Origin: Smittium mucronatum
Lineage: Eukaryota; Kickxellomycota; Harpellomycetes; Harpellales; Legeriomycetaceae
Reading direction: 5' to 3'
DNA length: 22,400 nucleotides
Assembly (NCBI GenBank): GCA_001953115.1
Contig: LSSL01007170.1
Location: forward strand, 1 to 22,400
The position numbers were made by a program, and so were the translations under genes. The notes under the pieces are model-generated. The model was not told the DNA's origin, searched no databases, and was given only the letters and a program-made list of their open reading frames with translations. This document shows positions 10,676 through 20,814 of the stretch, piece by piece; position 1 is the stretch's first letter; each line of letters starts with the position of its first letter.

Positions 10676-11151
10676 AGTGAAAACTGTTATTTTCTATTCG
10701 TTGAATTTTTTGACTATCCAATTATTGATAATAATTATAAATCAAATAAGTATATTGGCAAAAAATTAACGCTATTTTTTTGCACAAACAGCCCTGAAAG
10801 GTCTAAACCCAATACAATCTTTCATTTTCCAATAGAAATGAATATGCTATGGTTATCATATAGATAATTACTGGTTAGATATATGATTAAGGGATATGTA
10901 GTGAACCGAATCAGTGGCTGTTTTAATGATCTCAAACACGAACCAGCTTTTCGCTGCTTTTTTTTTAAAGCAACTAGACTTTTTTCAACTTGGGCACACA
11001 TTCTATTTTATTTGCTCGAGAATTTGCAGGTAGTTAAAGATCTTGTTTCCTCGATCAGCAAGAAAAGGTTTAAAAAAAATTAAATAATAATCCCAGCCCT
11101 TTTTCGCTTAGGTGCATCGATTTCGATAAATACCGCTAGAATTCCTCAATT
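10676..11151. other. NDUFA12 upstream region with a possible transposon fragment
   Basis: This holds the second GCCCTGAAAG-type half repeat at 10791-10811 and, at 10883-11083, a 66-codon plus-strand frame containing TRLFSTWAHILFYLLENLQV. That frame vaguely recalls the T-R-W-x-S...LLENK block of hAT transposases, but the key Trp is absent and nothing else supports it. Immediately before NDUFA12, a TTTTTCGCTTAG at about 11100-11111 could be the acceptor of an intron in the 5' untranslated region. No TATA box can be singled out in this composition. Confidence 0.3.
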
Positions 11152-11565
11152 ATGTCTCTCTCCAGGTACTTGGGTTTCTTTTTCAAGAATAATTTGAGAC
11201 AGAACTTTCAAATCATCAGAAAACTCGATGATGAAAAGCATGGTCTTTTGGTAGGAACCGACAGTTTCGGTAACCAGTACTACGAAAACAATGAAGAGCG
11301 TTATGGTCGCCATCGCTGGGTCCTGCCACATGCTTCTGTGCCAAAGTCCGATGCCACTCAAGTGCCTCCTGGTTGGAACCAATGGCTGCATTGCTTCACT
11401 GATGAAATCCCTAAAATGGACGAGTCTGGCCGCGTCCTAAAAGATCACTTTTGGGCTACCAATGAAGTAGTCCCTAACAAAACTGGCACCAGAGGTGCCT
11501 ATAAGGTTTACAGCACCGCCTCTCCCACCGTTCAACCATGGACTCCCACTGTCTCTGAAAGATAA
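11152..11565 (+). CDS. NDUFA12: NDUFA12, accessory subunit of mitochondrial complex I
   Basis: A single uninterrupted frame of 137 residues, the normal size for the family (about 135-150). Family landmarks in order: GLLVGTDSFGNQYYEN at 31-46, YGRHRWV at 51-57, VPPGWNQWLHCFTDEIP at 71-87, and a C-terminal TGTRGAYKVYSTASPTVQPW at 111-130. In known complexes the protein lies on the matrix side near the junction of the peripheral arm and the membrane arm and is needed for assembly. The paralogue NDUFAF2 (an assembly factor) is the main alternative, but the compact length and the C-terminal T-G-T-R-x-A-Y-x-x-Y-S-T block favour NDUFA12. Its presence means the organism keeps respiratory complex I, which argues against hydrogenosome- or mitosome-bearing lineages. 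It converges on the HDAC gene 177 bases downstream. Codon composition is normal for a live gene, and no intron is seen in the coding part. Confidence 0.93.
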   Translation: MSLSRYLGFFFKNNLRQNFQIIRKLDDEKHGLLVGTDSFGNQYYENNEERYGRHRWVLPHASVPKSDATQVPPGWNQWLHCFTDEIPKMDESGRVLKDHFWATNEVVPNKTGTRGAYKVYSTASPTVQPWTPTVSER

Positions 11566-11742
11566 TTCTTGGAACAAACCCTCCACACCACATTTGCCTC
11601 TTATACGAGGTTCAACATTTGAATTTTATTTATTTACTTTTTTTACACGGATTTACTATACAAGAATTTCTTAAAATCTACACTTGTATTTTCGGATAAC
11701 CCAATAGTATTATTAAAAGGCTATGTTTATTTGATTCGTCCT
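11566..11742. terminator. shared 3' region of two convergent genes
   Basis: Only 177 bases separate the stop codons of NDUFA12 (+) and HDAC (-). On the minus strand an AATAAA lies at 11731-11726, 12 bases beyond the HDAC stop. On the plus strand an ATTAAA lies at 11712-11717. If both are used, each poly(A) signal lies close to or inside the other transcript, and the 3' ends overlap. In A/T-rich DNA such hexamers also arise by chance. Confidence 0.4.
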
Positions 11743-13347
11743 CTAGTCATTATCCATATCGTTTTCATAATATTCTGATAATGTTGCTAGTTTTGGTTTG
11801 GCTGACCCTTCATCAAATGATAAGTCTTTATCTGCGTCTGATGCGATATCTAAATCAGCATTAGTTTCACTGTCCATGAATCCCTGGATGTCCGGTGGGA
11901 TCTCTTGCATCTGTATACTGGGTGCTCCCTTCAGGTACCTCAGTTGCTCTGCAATATTCGTCCTTACTGCCTCTAGATATCTCTTAGAATTCTCGTTCAC
12001 TAATTTACTATCCAAAGTCGCATGAAGCTTGTTGTCGGGATAAAAAAAGTCTTTGTAGATAGTCTTTGGTAATGTGTTTGGGAGCTCCAAACCACATATA
12101 ATTCCTGTTTCATAGGTCCAGCAGCGAGCTACATTCCTGATAGTGTATCCTCCTCCTCCAACCACAAGCATAGGAATTTTGAATTTTTTCATAAACTTTA
12201 CACATTCTCCATGACCTTTAACACTTAAATTGAAAACTCCCAACCTGTCTAATCCAAGAGAATCAGCACCGCATTGCATTACTATAGATGAAGGCTTGAA
12301 TACCCCAACCACCTGTGTCATCACCGACTTGAATAGGTTCGTATATTCTATATCGTCGATTCCATCTTTTAGGGGAACATTGACTGTAAAGTGCTTCCCC
12401 AAACCCGAGCCCAACTCATCTATAGCCCCGGTTCCAGGAAAGAAGTCGCCGTTGTATTTATGAAAGGAAACTGTCATTACCCTGTCTGTCGTATAAAAGG
12501 CTTCTTGCACTCCATCCCCATGATGAATATCAATATCAACATACAGCACCCTTGGGTGCACTCTTAATAACTGCAGTATAGCCAATACAATATCATTTAC
12601 ATAACAGAAGCCACTAGGCTCATATTTTTTGGCGTGGTGCAAACCTCCCATCCAATTTATGCATATCTCCGAATCGCCACTAATCAACTTTCTAGCTGCT
12701 TCAATGCTGGCTCCTGAATATATTTTGCAGAAATCCCAAATTCCATCGAAAATTGGACAATCATCTCCAATATTGAAACTCGTGAATTGCTTTTGTATCT
12801 CTTCAAAGTTTTTTGGTGTTACCTTTTTCAAAAACTCCACATAATCGTCACTATGGAATTCTCTGATTTCTTCCTCTGTAGCTAAGCGTGGCTCATAAAT
12901 GTCCATGTATTTGGCCAGACCGTAGTTCATAACCAAATGATTGGTTAGAGTAAGACGATGAGGCTTCATTGGATGGAGTACCTATTTATAAAAAGGTCAA
13001 TTCAATTCTTGAAAGAGATTATAAGCATAATTATCAAGTGCTATTATTTTCCGATACAAATATTACTGAATAAGTATAAAAATCCAATTTTTTGACTCCC
13101 AAAAGAAAAGGAAGTCAATTGAGACTAAAAAGGTAGAGATACTTTTTAAATTAAGGCGCATTACCCCATAATGAAAATTACCCGCATTCTTGTTCATGTA
13201 ATATGAAACCCTGGGGGAATATTCTTGGGTAACTTCTCCAGAAATGTCATTTCCCAACGAGAAATCTATATCCCTAGTAGATCCGAATTTCTCTCTTACA
13301 GAAAAAGTTCCTCTAGAATTAGACAGATCGGCAAAACTTCTCTTCAT
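11743..13347 (-). CDS. HDAC3: class I histone deacetylase, HDAC3/Hos2 type, two exons
   Basis: Exon 1 is 13347-13165 (61 codons) and exon 2 is 12981-11743. The 183-base intron (donor GTAATG, acceptor ATAG) joins NFHYG to VLHPMKPHR in phase 0, giving 473 residues. The arginase-like fold carries every catalytic landmark: the His pair in GGLHHAKK (176-177), zinc ligands Asp212 and His214 in [10 protein letters not shown], the third ligand Asp301 in QCGADSLG, and the transition-state Tyr340 in [19 protein letters not shown] and GHGECV favour HDAC3/Hos2 over the HDAC1/Rpd3 branch. The [13 protein letters not shown] segment and acidic C-terminal tail (ending ENDMDND) resemble fungal Hos2. The first ~47 residues are a low-complexity extension absent from human HDAC3. 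Known role: it removes acetyl groups from histone lysines in SMRT/NCoR- or Set3-type complexes in the nucleus. Of the inositol-phosphate pocket residues, His59, Lys67, Arg307 and Arg343 are kept, while the position of human Gly21 is Leu63. The start is the first Met of the exon-1 frame. Confidence 0.95.
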
Positions 13348-13531
13348 TCACTTGTCCTTGGTCGGTCGAGGCTTATTAATCTATTATTTAACTATTTTAT
13401 TTGATGATTGTAATTATGGTGGATACAATAAAGTTTTACAAAAGAGGTTTAATATATATAACTTGATCAAAAATTAGTGATCTCTATGAGTGATTATTTT
13501 CAAGACCAGACTTTTTTATACTATTTAAACC

Positions 13532-14018
13532 ATTGGGTAAGACGAAGCCAATCCATCACCATGCCAATAAAAATGGAATAAAATCCTTGGGCCAATGACT
13601 TTTTCCAATAATCGCCAATAGAAAATTACTTTAGGAACTCCAACTCTTGGGCTCCCAATAAATTTATACATGAAAAATGTTAGCTTTTCCAATAATCGCC
13701 AATAGAAAATTACTTTAGGAACTCCAACTCTTGGGCTCCCAATAAATTTATACATGAAAAATGTTAGCTTTTCCAAATTAGGCAAGTAAAAATTGGCTAG
13801 AAAAAGTGTCTGCCATTCAAGAGAATCTCCCATATAAATGAATCGCGAATAATCTTTAAAAATCCCTCAAGTAATCTTTCCCATAAAGCTGATTTTTACT
13901 GGATCAACCACTACTCTTTTTTGCCCAATTGCTTTCATTCCCCTATTAAAAATCTGTTGTTATATCCATAAGCTGATAACTCCGTCTAATTCTCGCGTTT
14001 AGAAAAGACTTATCCAAT
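13532..14018 (-). promoter_or_regulatory. CCAAT-box cluster upstream of HDAC
   Basis: Within 487 bases there are 11 CCAAT pentamers on the plus strand (starting at 13548, 13564, 13592, 13605, 13615, 13655, 13689, 13699, 13739, 13925 and 14014) and two ATTGG (13532, 13792). At this base composition well under one per strand is expected. Six of the eleven come from the 84-bp duplication. The cluster begins about 185 bases upstream of the HDAC start, where a promoter would lie. CCAAT is the known target of the NF-Y/Hap2-3-5 factor, which works in either orientation. Whether it serves HDAC or an undetected divergent transcript is inference. Confidence 0.45.
13601..13776. repeat. 84-bp tandem duplication, two full copies plus 8 bases
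   Basis: Units 13601-13684 and 13685-13768 appear identical, followed by the first eight bases of a third unit (13769-13776). Each unit carries three CCAAT boxes, two of them exactly 10 bases apart. Because 84 is divisible by 3, the minus-strand frame 13833-13525 reads a 28-residue repeat, but that frame has no recognisable protein character and is probably incidental. Identity of the copies implies recent duplication or ongoing homogenisation. Confidence 0.95.
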
Positions 14019-17000
14019 AAATAGTAAATTTATAATTCTTGTTAGCATTCAGCGTTATTACGTTGTTTATCATTTTTATCGTCAGAAAATGAACATAAAT
14101 TAGCTAATGGTTTTCACAAACACTATTTTTATGTCATTTAGTTTGCAGTAAATTGTCTTAGTTTTGGCATCAATGAAAACTTTCTAATTACTAAATAAAT
14201 TGCAAGCATTTTTTTTTACAGTAAATTTATTTTAAATTTAAAATGTATTTCAAGATGAATTCTATTTTCTCTATTATAGATCCAATTAATATAATATATA
14301 AGTTGTGATCAGTCAATTTTCGGTACACACGGCCAAAAAAAATGAATGTTGTTGCAAGAGTTTTATTTTTATCCTGTCTCTATGTAAAACCAATTACTTT
14401 TGATTTTTACTTGTTCCGTGTTAATTTTGAATGATTTGTTTTGAAATATGCGCATATTTTCTTCTTCGACATCCTTTGTAGCCTGATGAGTATAGTAGTG
14501 GTAAATAAATTTTATTAAAGAGTATAATTCTTTTTATGGTGTAATTTTTTTAGTCACAAAATCTATAAAAAGTAGATGAAATTAACCAGTTCGGTAAATT
14601 CCGGAAAATATTTATATAGCCTATTTATAGATGTCATTCTTGTGCTTAAGTTTCAGAAAATTTCTTTGAAAAAAATTCTCGGGTTAATACACGATAAATT
14701 TGACCATTTTAACGATTTTAATACATAATATATCAGTATCAGTTTCTGGATTAGATGCCGCTATTTAAAAAAATACCAAATTTTTATCTCTTTTTTTCGT
14801 TAATAAAATTAAAATTCAACATTAATTTATAATGTGAAACCGAATCAACTTCATTGTAGTAATTTAAATAAATATAAGCTTTTTTTATTTATTTAAAATT
14901 CAAGTTCTTCTTTATTATAAGGTGGATAGTTCGTTTGGAACGGAGTTTTTAAAATATTATAATGGTGTTAAAAAAAATGTTGTGATTAAGAAAACTAATT
15001 TTTATTAGAAAAAATTGATGTCTACTACAGCTTAAAAAGTTAAAAATATTTTTATTGGTCAGCAATTATTAAAATTGATAAAAACCATTTTGGTGAAGTA
15101 ACTTGGAAACATTCCTTCAGATTTCATAATTCGGAATGTTTAAAAAAGAAAAAACTACTATATACACCTTTTGAAACGGCAAAAAAATTTTAAGGTATGA
15201 AAATATCATGATCAAAAGCGCTCTTTCTGATTAAGTTTATAAAGCGAAACACAATGAGTTATACTCAACTATATTTTAAATTGGGAAGCCAAATTTTACG
15301 GCTTTTGAAAAAAAAATTGGTATTTCTGTTATTTTTTCCTTTTTTTTCTCAGGTAACTCTAAAGATGAGGATAAAGCTTTACTATCAATAAAATAGAATT
15401 GGTCTTAGATATTTTTTTCATTTTTTCTATTTCAAACTTTACGTTTTTAAAAAGTAAAAAAAAAAGGCTTGATAATGTAAATTTTTATTTTATAAAGTTA
15501 TTTAGTTAAATCTCACACGTAATTTTGTGTCAAGAGCATTTATCTTACCCCTTTTGATTAGATTTTTAGGGAAAATATTTTGTTAGTTCTTTTCTTTTCT
15601 CCCTTCATAAGACCCCAAACAATAGCTCTTATTTATACTTTTCGTTTTTTGGATATTATTTTTTTTCTCTTAAAAGCATTGACTAGATTTATCCTATTTT
15701 CTTTTCTTGTTCTTGATTTTATGTTTCTCCCATCTTTGGATCACCCCAGCTTTCATTTATACTCAAAAAAAATTAATCTTTAAATTTAAATACTTGGTTA
15801 ATTATATATTTTTTTATTAGAAATCATTAAATTTTCCTTTTTCATTTGTGGTAATCTATACATGAAGGCACTTATCATTTGTTTTATTTTTTATTTAAAG
15901 TTAAGTTTTTTGTTTAACTAAAACATATATCATATTTATAAAAAAAAAATCTGGATTATGAATCACCTTATTCCAATTAAAAATATGTATTGTTGAATCA
16001 AGGGTAATTTGAAAATGTGGGCAGACCTAATTTTTCAATATCAATTATATATTATGATATTACTAGGCTTTTTAGCAAAATTATATAATTTCTGGCGTAC
16101 GTAATATAAATTTGGATTTTAAACATAAGATAAATAATATGAGGTAACCCATTTTTTTTAGAGGCACATAACTATAATAATTTTTTTTTCTGTTATCCCT
16201 GGGCTTAATTCATTATGAAAAGTAATAATATTTTAATTTCTTAACTAAAAAAATGAATGTAAATAGTTGAAACCCCCAAGTATAATCTTTAAACTATTAA
16301 AATAATAGCTGATTATGAAAAAAAAATAACGACTTTATGAAAATGCTTAGAAATGATAAAATTATATCAATTTTCTAGGGACGCTCAATATGAAACACAA
16401 ATTAAAAATTTAGATATATATAGCTCGGTTGTGGGAAAAAAAATCAAAAACTATATTTTTAAAATTCAAAATTATCTTAAATGACTGTTTTTTTACCCCT
16501 ATTGTATTTCATTCCTAAATTATTAGAGTGGGTTAGTGAAAAAAATATATACTGATTTTTATGCTTATAAAAATTATCATTTATCTACTTTAGCTGATAT
16601 AAAGATATTATTTTTATTCAATTTACACAAAAAACTATTTGGAGACATTCAATCGTACTAACAAGACCAAAATTTTCTACCCGAAACCTCCAATGATATT
16701 TATTAAAATAGCATCCTTATAAGAAAAAGTTGAAAAATCAAAAAAATATCGTGATATAAAGATAATAAATTAAATCTAGTTTGATAAATATTTTTTTCTA
16801 AAATATAATTTAAAGATTAGATGTGTGAGATTTTAGCAATAAATAAGGGCTATATAGAAACTGAGAATGATAAAGTTTTACCATTTAAAAACCAAAAAAT
16901 TTATTCACCAGTGATAAACAAGAAATATTTATATTACTGGATATAAACTAAGGAAAAACGGTTTCTACAAATAAATAAATAAAAATAAAATTTACTAACA

Positions 17001-18113
17001 ATTAAGAAATAATTTTCGATCCATATAATTGACACAAAGATGGAAAAAAATAGAAAAAAAAGGAATAGCGTAATAAAATCAAAAAAAAATCTCTATTGTT
17101 ATATGATAGCAATATATATGGATTATTTGGGTGTGGGTATGGTTGATTAGCAGAATTGTTAATTGTTTGGGAGGTGGTCGCAAAAATAGTCAAATAAACT
17201 AAAATGGGTTCAAGTTAGAGAATTAAAGTTTGTTTTAATTGAGAAGTAGAAATGAGACGAATAATAGGTAAAAAATTTAAGGTAAATTGGCATTTTTATT
17301 ACCGTTAGCCTAAAATATAACGGGAAATAAACTATCACTTCGTCCCTATTTTTCTATAGAAAAAAAATGCGTATATTTTCGGGTTAACTTTTTGATATAT
17401 CATATTTGAGGTTTATCTGATAGTTTTAAAAATAATTACATGTAACTTTAGAAAAAATTATCGAATTTATCAACAAGATATTCTTAGTAAATAATTTATA
17501 TTAAAGTATGGGTTTTAATTTTTTATGGCTATTCAGCTTAATTTTAAACATATTTATTTGGATATGTAAAAAATTACCCCCCCCTCTCCTATACTTCTCA
17601 TTTAGCAAAACATTTTAAAATTGAATTTCATCCGATTACAATTCGTCAAAGCTACTATAATTTTTCACTCAAAATTCAAACTTATATCAAATAAAAAAAT
17701 ATTCCAATTAGACTCAGTGCATTTAAATTGAAAAAAAAAAAAAGAAAAAAAATCTGAAAATATCTTATAAAATACGAATTGGTAATTACTATTTGAAAAA
17801 AGCGAAATTTAATCTGAAAATACAAACTTATATTTCAAATAAATAATAAAATGGTTGAAAAATTGTAAAAAAGAATTTTCAATGTAAAAAAATGGCTTTT
17901 TTAAGAGTACGCTGGCAATTATATCAAATAGATCGCGTCATAAAAAAATGTATCCGTGTGTCAAATAGACTTTCTGCATATATTTGGAGTTATGAATGTC
18001 ACATATTCCATTATTGCTGATTCTATTATTCTCTTAGCCCATCCAAACTGTGTAAATTAGCAATTACGGTTACCTTCTTAAACAAAATTTGTTTTTTAAA
18101 CATTTCTTATTTA
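14019..18113. other. A/T-rich stretch without supported genes
   Basis: I see no frame with convincing protein character. The 67-codon frame at 15580-15783 is Phe/Leu/Ile-rich because it reads a T-rich tract. A minus-strand frame at 17193-17002 begins with an Asn/Pro/Thr-rich stretch (TTSQTINNSANQPYPHPNNP) and then dissolves into poly-T; it could be a first exon, but no donor or partner exon was found. A run of eight C residues lies at 17577-17584. Confidence 0.5.
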
Positions 18114-18164
18114 TTACCGATTTAAAAATCCCCAATATTTTTTTATTGGGTTTAAAATCGGTAA
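18114..18164. repeat. hairpin with about 20-base arms
   Basis: TTACCGATTTAAAAATCC and the following bases up to CCAAT pair with ATTGGGTTTAAAATCGGTAA across a short T-rich loop. The arms agree apart from a three-base length difference. It lies in A/T-rich DNA with no gene nearby. A foldback remnant or small MITE is plausible. It is too far from any gene here to be called a terminator. Confidence 0.65.
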
Positions 18165-18841
18165 AAAAGGTCACAAATATAAAAATTCTATTAAAGGGTA
18201 AAGATCAAAAACTTATTGTATTCTCTTTCAGCACGATGCTTTATCTAATATTATAAAAAAAAGATTTTCAATTCCAATTTGTAATGAATCTTTAATTATT
18301 CCATCCAACTATTTATTGCTGTAAATTATTTATTAAGCTTTTTTTTTTTTATAAATTAAATTTTCCTGAGGTCTAAAAACCTAAAATTATGTGCGGATTC
18401 GGTCCCTTTAGTTTCGTAAGTTCAAAATCATCCTTTTCTCTCTTTTTGTCAATACCAATAGTTCTTCTGATAAAAAGATTAGAGTTGGCTCAATCCATGA
18501 AAAAAATGAATTCCCTCATGCTTCAATATTTGAAAAGTTCTTTATGTAATTTTCTGACTTTTTTTTATATTTTCTACTGTATTGATTTAAATCGATTCAA
18601 AGTAGATGGAATAATAATTTAATATTTTAAAATTAAAATAATTTCTTCGGGGTTTATAGGAGTTAATTAAATAATAGCATAAAAAACATTTTTTTCCGTT
18701 ATAAACCGCGGTTAAATGGATAAAAAAATAGGCTTAATAAAGGACTGCGGTTATATAAATGCCCAAAGAAAAAATTTCAGTACTTTTTAGAATTTTGTTT
18801 TTTATTTTTTGATGCATTTTGAATATGAAAACTCTTAAATT
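18165..18841. other. A/T-rich flank of the pogo-like relic
   Basis: No gene is supported. The 77-codon plus-strand frame at 18389-18622 (starting MCGFGPFSFVSSKSSF) is not recognisable. A perfect 10-base palindrome AACCGCGGTT occurs near 18706, and GCGGTTATATAAATG near 18748. The latter resembles, in direct orientation, TTTATATAAATG near 20302 on the other side of the transposase relic. I could not define terminal inverted repeats from these. Confidence 0.35.
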
Positions 18842-20110
18842 TTAATCTTCTTCTTCCTTGATGTTGCCATCAAAAATTCCTGTTTCCAAAAATATACCCA
18901 AAAGTTTCGAGCGTGCAATCTGATCCTCTGGTGACTCATCATCATCATCAATTTATTAAAAATTAAAATCATCATTTTTATCTATTTACTTCCAGACTTT
19001 ACCTTAAAATTTAATCGAAGTTTTTTTGAAACTATTTATTATTTCTGGAAACGGAACCGCTTCACACGATTGTGAAAAAAAAAATCAAACTTCTTCATAA
19101 GAAGCGCTCTTAATGTGCTTTGAGTTAGTATATTATTTAAGGCCAGAAATAATCCATTTTTCTCATTGCGCGCGTAAATAACTTTTAAAAGATTTTTTGA
19201 CACTTATATCGAGTAACTGAAGAATTTAAATCAAACATCTAGGGATCATAGCCAGAATTGTATCTTTTTTTATGAACTTCTCTTTAGTTTCATTTTTTTT
19301 GTGTCCAGGGGCAACATCGACCATGAGTAGTTACTTTCGAGTGAAAAAATACTCCTTCCAATTATTTCAGATCTTTTCATCTCAAAAATTAGTCTCAGTG
19401 TCATACATAGTGGCATTTTCGTTGGCTAAGATAAAAAAATTTTAAGGATATTTTTCTTCGGAAAAAATTTTTATCTTGAAAATCTCATACGAAATATCTT
19501 CACTCTATCCGAAGAACACAAAAAAAACTGTAAAACGAGATTTTTCAGATATTCAAGAGAATTTTTTTATAATAGATGTTTTTTTTTCAGAAAAATTGAA
19601 GTTTGATGGTATATAGAAAGTAAATTTAATTCTTCCATGTTTCCAATTTGACTAAACCTCAGTTTTTGTTTCTTTTTTTTTCAAAAATTTAAAAAAATCT
19701 TCTTTATTTTGTCCACAATCTGGTGGTAAATTTTGACCTACAGAAGTAACAGGTTGATGGAAGATTAGATTTTCTTTCATAAAGTTTTAAATAAATTTTG
19801 AAAAACCTTTGGAATTCGCAAGTTTTGTCGTAATTGCAGATTTTATTGCTTCTTGAAGAACAAACTTACCAGATAATTGATGTCCTTCAGTACTTCTATC
19901 AATAATAAAGATTTTAAGAAGAGCTTCAAGAGCAAGAAATTTTGCTTTTATTACTTTATTGATCATTTTTTTGATTTAATTTGGTGTATTTTCGATAAAA
20001 TCTCTTGACTTCTTCCAAATACTGGTTACAGAATCGCCGATTCCAATATTTTTTTCAGCTTTGAAAATATGTTTTTGATCAGAGGATTCCAGTGCTTAAA
20101 TTTTCAAGCC
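18842..20110 (-). pseudogene. decayed pogo/Tigger (POGK-like) DDE transposase
   Basis: Read on the minus strand across several frames with stops and frameshifts, the parts come in the family's order. Near 20050: IGIGDSVTSIWKKSRDFIE, a CENP-B-like helix-turn-helix. Near 19900-19700: a block with STEGHQLSGK...LQEAIKSA, then QPVTSVGQNLPPDC. At 19644-19627: GNMEEL, where the family has GNMDET with a catalytic Asp. Near 19546: EKSRFTVFFVFF. At 19329-19290: LLMVDVAPGHKKNE with the second Asp. At 19218-19165: LQLLDISVKKSFKSYLR, the family's LQPLDVSVNKPFK block. Near 19120: IKSASYEEV. Near 19047: PEIINSFKKTSI, matching the conserved EIIINSFKKCGIS tail. The final acidic tail (DDDDESPEDQIARSKLL) ends in a stop at 18842. 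In live copies this enzyme cuts and pastes at TA sites. Order and number of matching blocks make the assignment firm despite decay. No terminal repeats were delimited. Confidence 0.8.
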
Positions 20111-20726
20111 GGTAGATTATGATTTTATTTTTTATTTTTTTTTATTTCGTTTTTTTAAGATGCAGTTTCTTGGATTGGTAAAATTTATAACCTTCTTATT
20201 ATTTAATTATAAATTTATTTTCCAACAAAATCAATTAAAATAATCGATATTTAACCACAAGAAATTTCTTCAAAAAAAATTTTGCGGTTTTTTTTGTGTA
20301 TCTTTATATAAATGTGGCTCTATAGAGGCACTGAAAAAGAATCAATCAGAACAAATGAATATATAACCATAGTTATATAAAGTGGTGCGGCTTACAGTTG
20401 AAAAAGAGGGTACATAAAACCAGCTAATTATTTTAGAGTATAAAGATAACTTTTTTCGAGTGATTATATTATGTAGTCAAAATCAATTTTCTCTATTTTT
20501 TTACGCGCTAATCAATTATTTTCTCTGTTTTTGGTGTTAAACTGTATCTGAATACATAAAAACATATGCAGTTGATTATGGGGCCTATATAAGCCTCTTT
20601 AGGTTATAAAAATATTTGCAATTTCTAACAGATAGGGTAGTTGCGGCTCTAACTGAAGGAAGATGTCTTATGTATTTTCCACTTGTTAAATACCTGCAAA
20701 TAAAACTTTTATAAAGTTACTGGTTT
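20111..20726. other. flank of the pogo-like relic, possible degenerate element ends
   Basis: No gene is seen. Short blocks here recall pogo-type termini, which commonly read CAG...AACCTCTATATAAC: CTCTATAGAGG near 20319, a TTACAG-terminated block at 20372-20398, and GCCTCTTTAGGTTATAA near 20593. None forms a convincing pair with the other flank. Confidence 0.3.
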
Positions 20727-20814
20727 CAGTAATTTTTTATAATGAGAACCACCCTCCCACCCCCCAATATTTATTTTATTGGTGGTTATAGAGGTTCGCT
20801 TGTTTTTTATACAG
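20727..20814. repeat. imperfect inverted repeat with pogo-like ends
   Basis: The 88-base block begins CAGTAATTTTTTATAATGAG and ends GGTTCGCTTGTTTTTTATACAG. Its halves fold with imperfect pairing (GAGAACC against GGTTCGC, ACCACC against GGTGGT, CCAATA against TATTGG). The inner right arm reads GGTTATAGAGGTTCGC, similar to ends I associate with pogo/Tigger elements. It may be a miniature derivative of the family represented at 18842-20110. Pairing is imperfect and a TA target duplication was not seen. Confidence 0.4.

Noticed and set aside
10883..11083. 66-codon plus-strand frame with TRLFSTWAHILFYLLENLQV, considered as an hAT fragment
   Set aside because: The diagnostic T-R-W is missing, no other hAT block is nearby, and the length is within chance. 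Noted only as a weak possibility.
11146..11391. 81-codon minus-strand frame opposite NDUFA12
   Set aside because: Antisense shadow of a clearly coding frame.
11798..12844. Three plus-strand frames opposite HDAC exon 2
   Set aside because: Antisense shadows. The minus-strand frame carries all HDAC catalytic motifs.
13525..13833. 102-codon minus-strand frame with a perfect 28-residue repeat
   Set aside because: The repeat is only the translation of the 84-bp duplication (divisible by 3). The frame has no recognisable domain and lies where the HDAC promoter should be.
15580..15783. 67-codon plus-strand hydrophobic frame that could be a small membrane protein
   Set aside because: It follows a T-rich tract, which gives Phe/Leu/Ile by composition alone. 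No conserved feature was seen.
20744..20768. G-quadruplex candidate on the minus strand (GGGGGGTGGGAGGGTGG)
   Set aside because: Only three full G3 runs plus a G2. Better explained as part of the imperfect inverted repeat.
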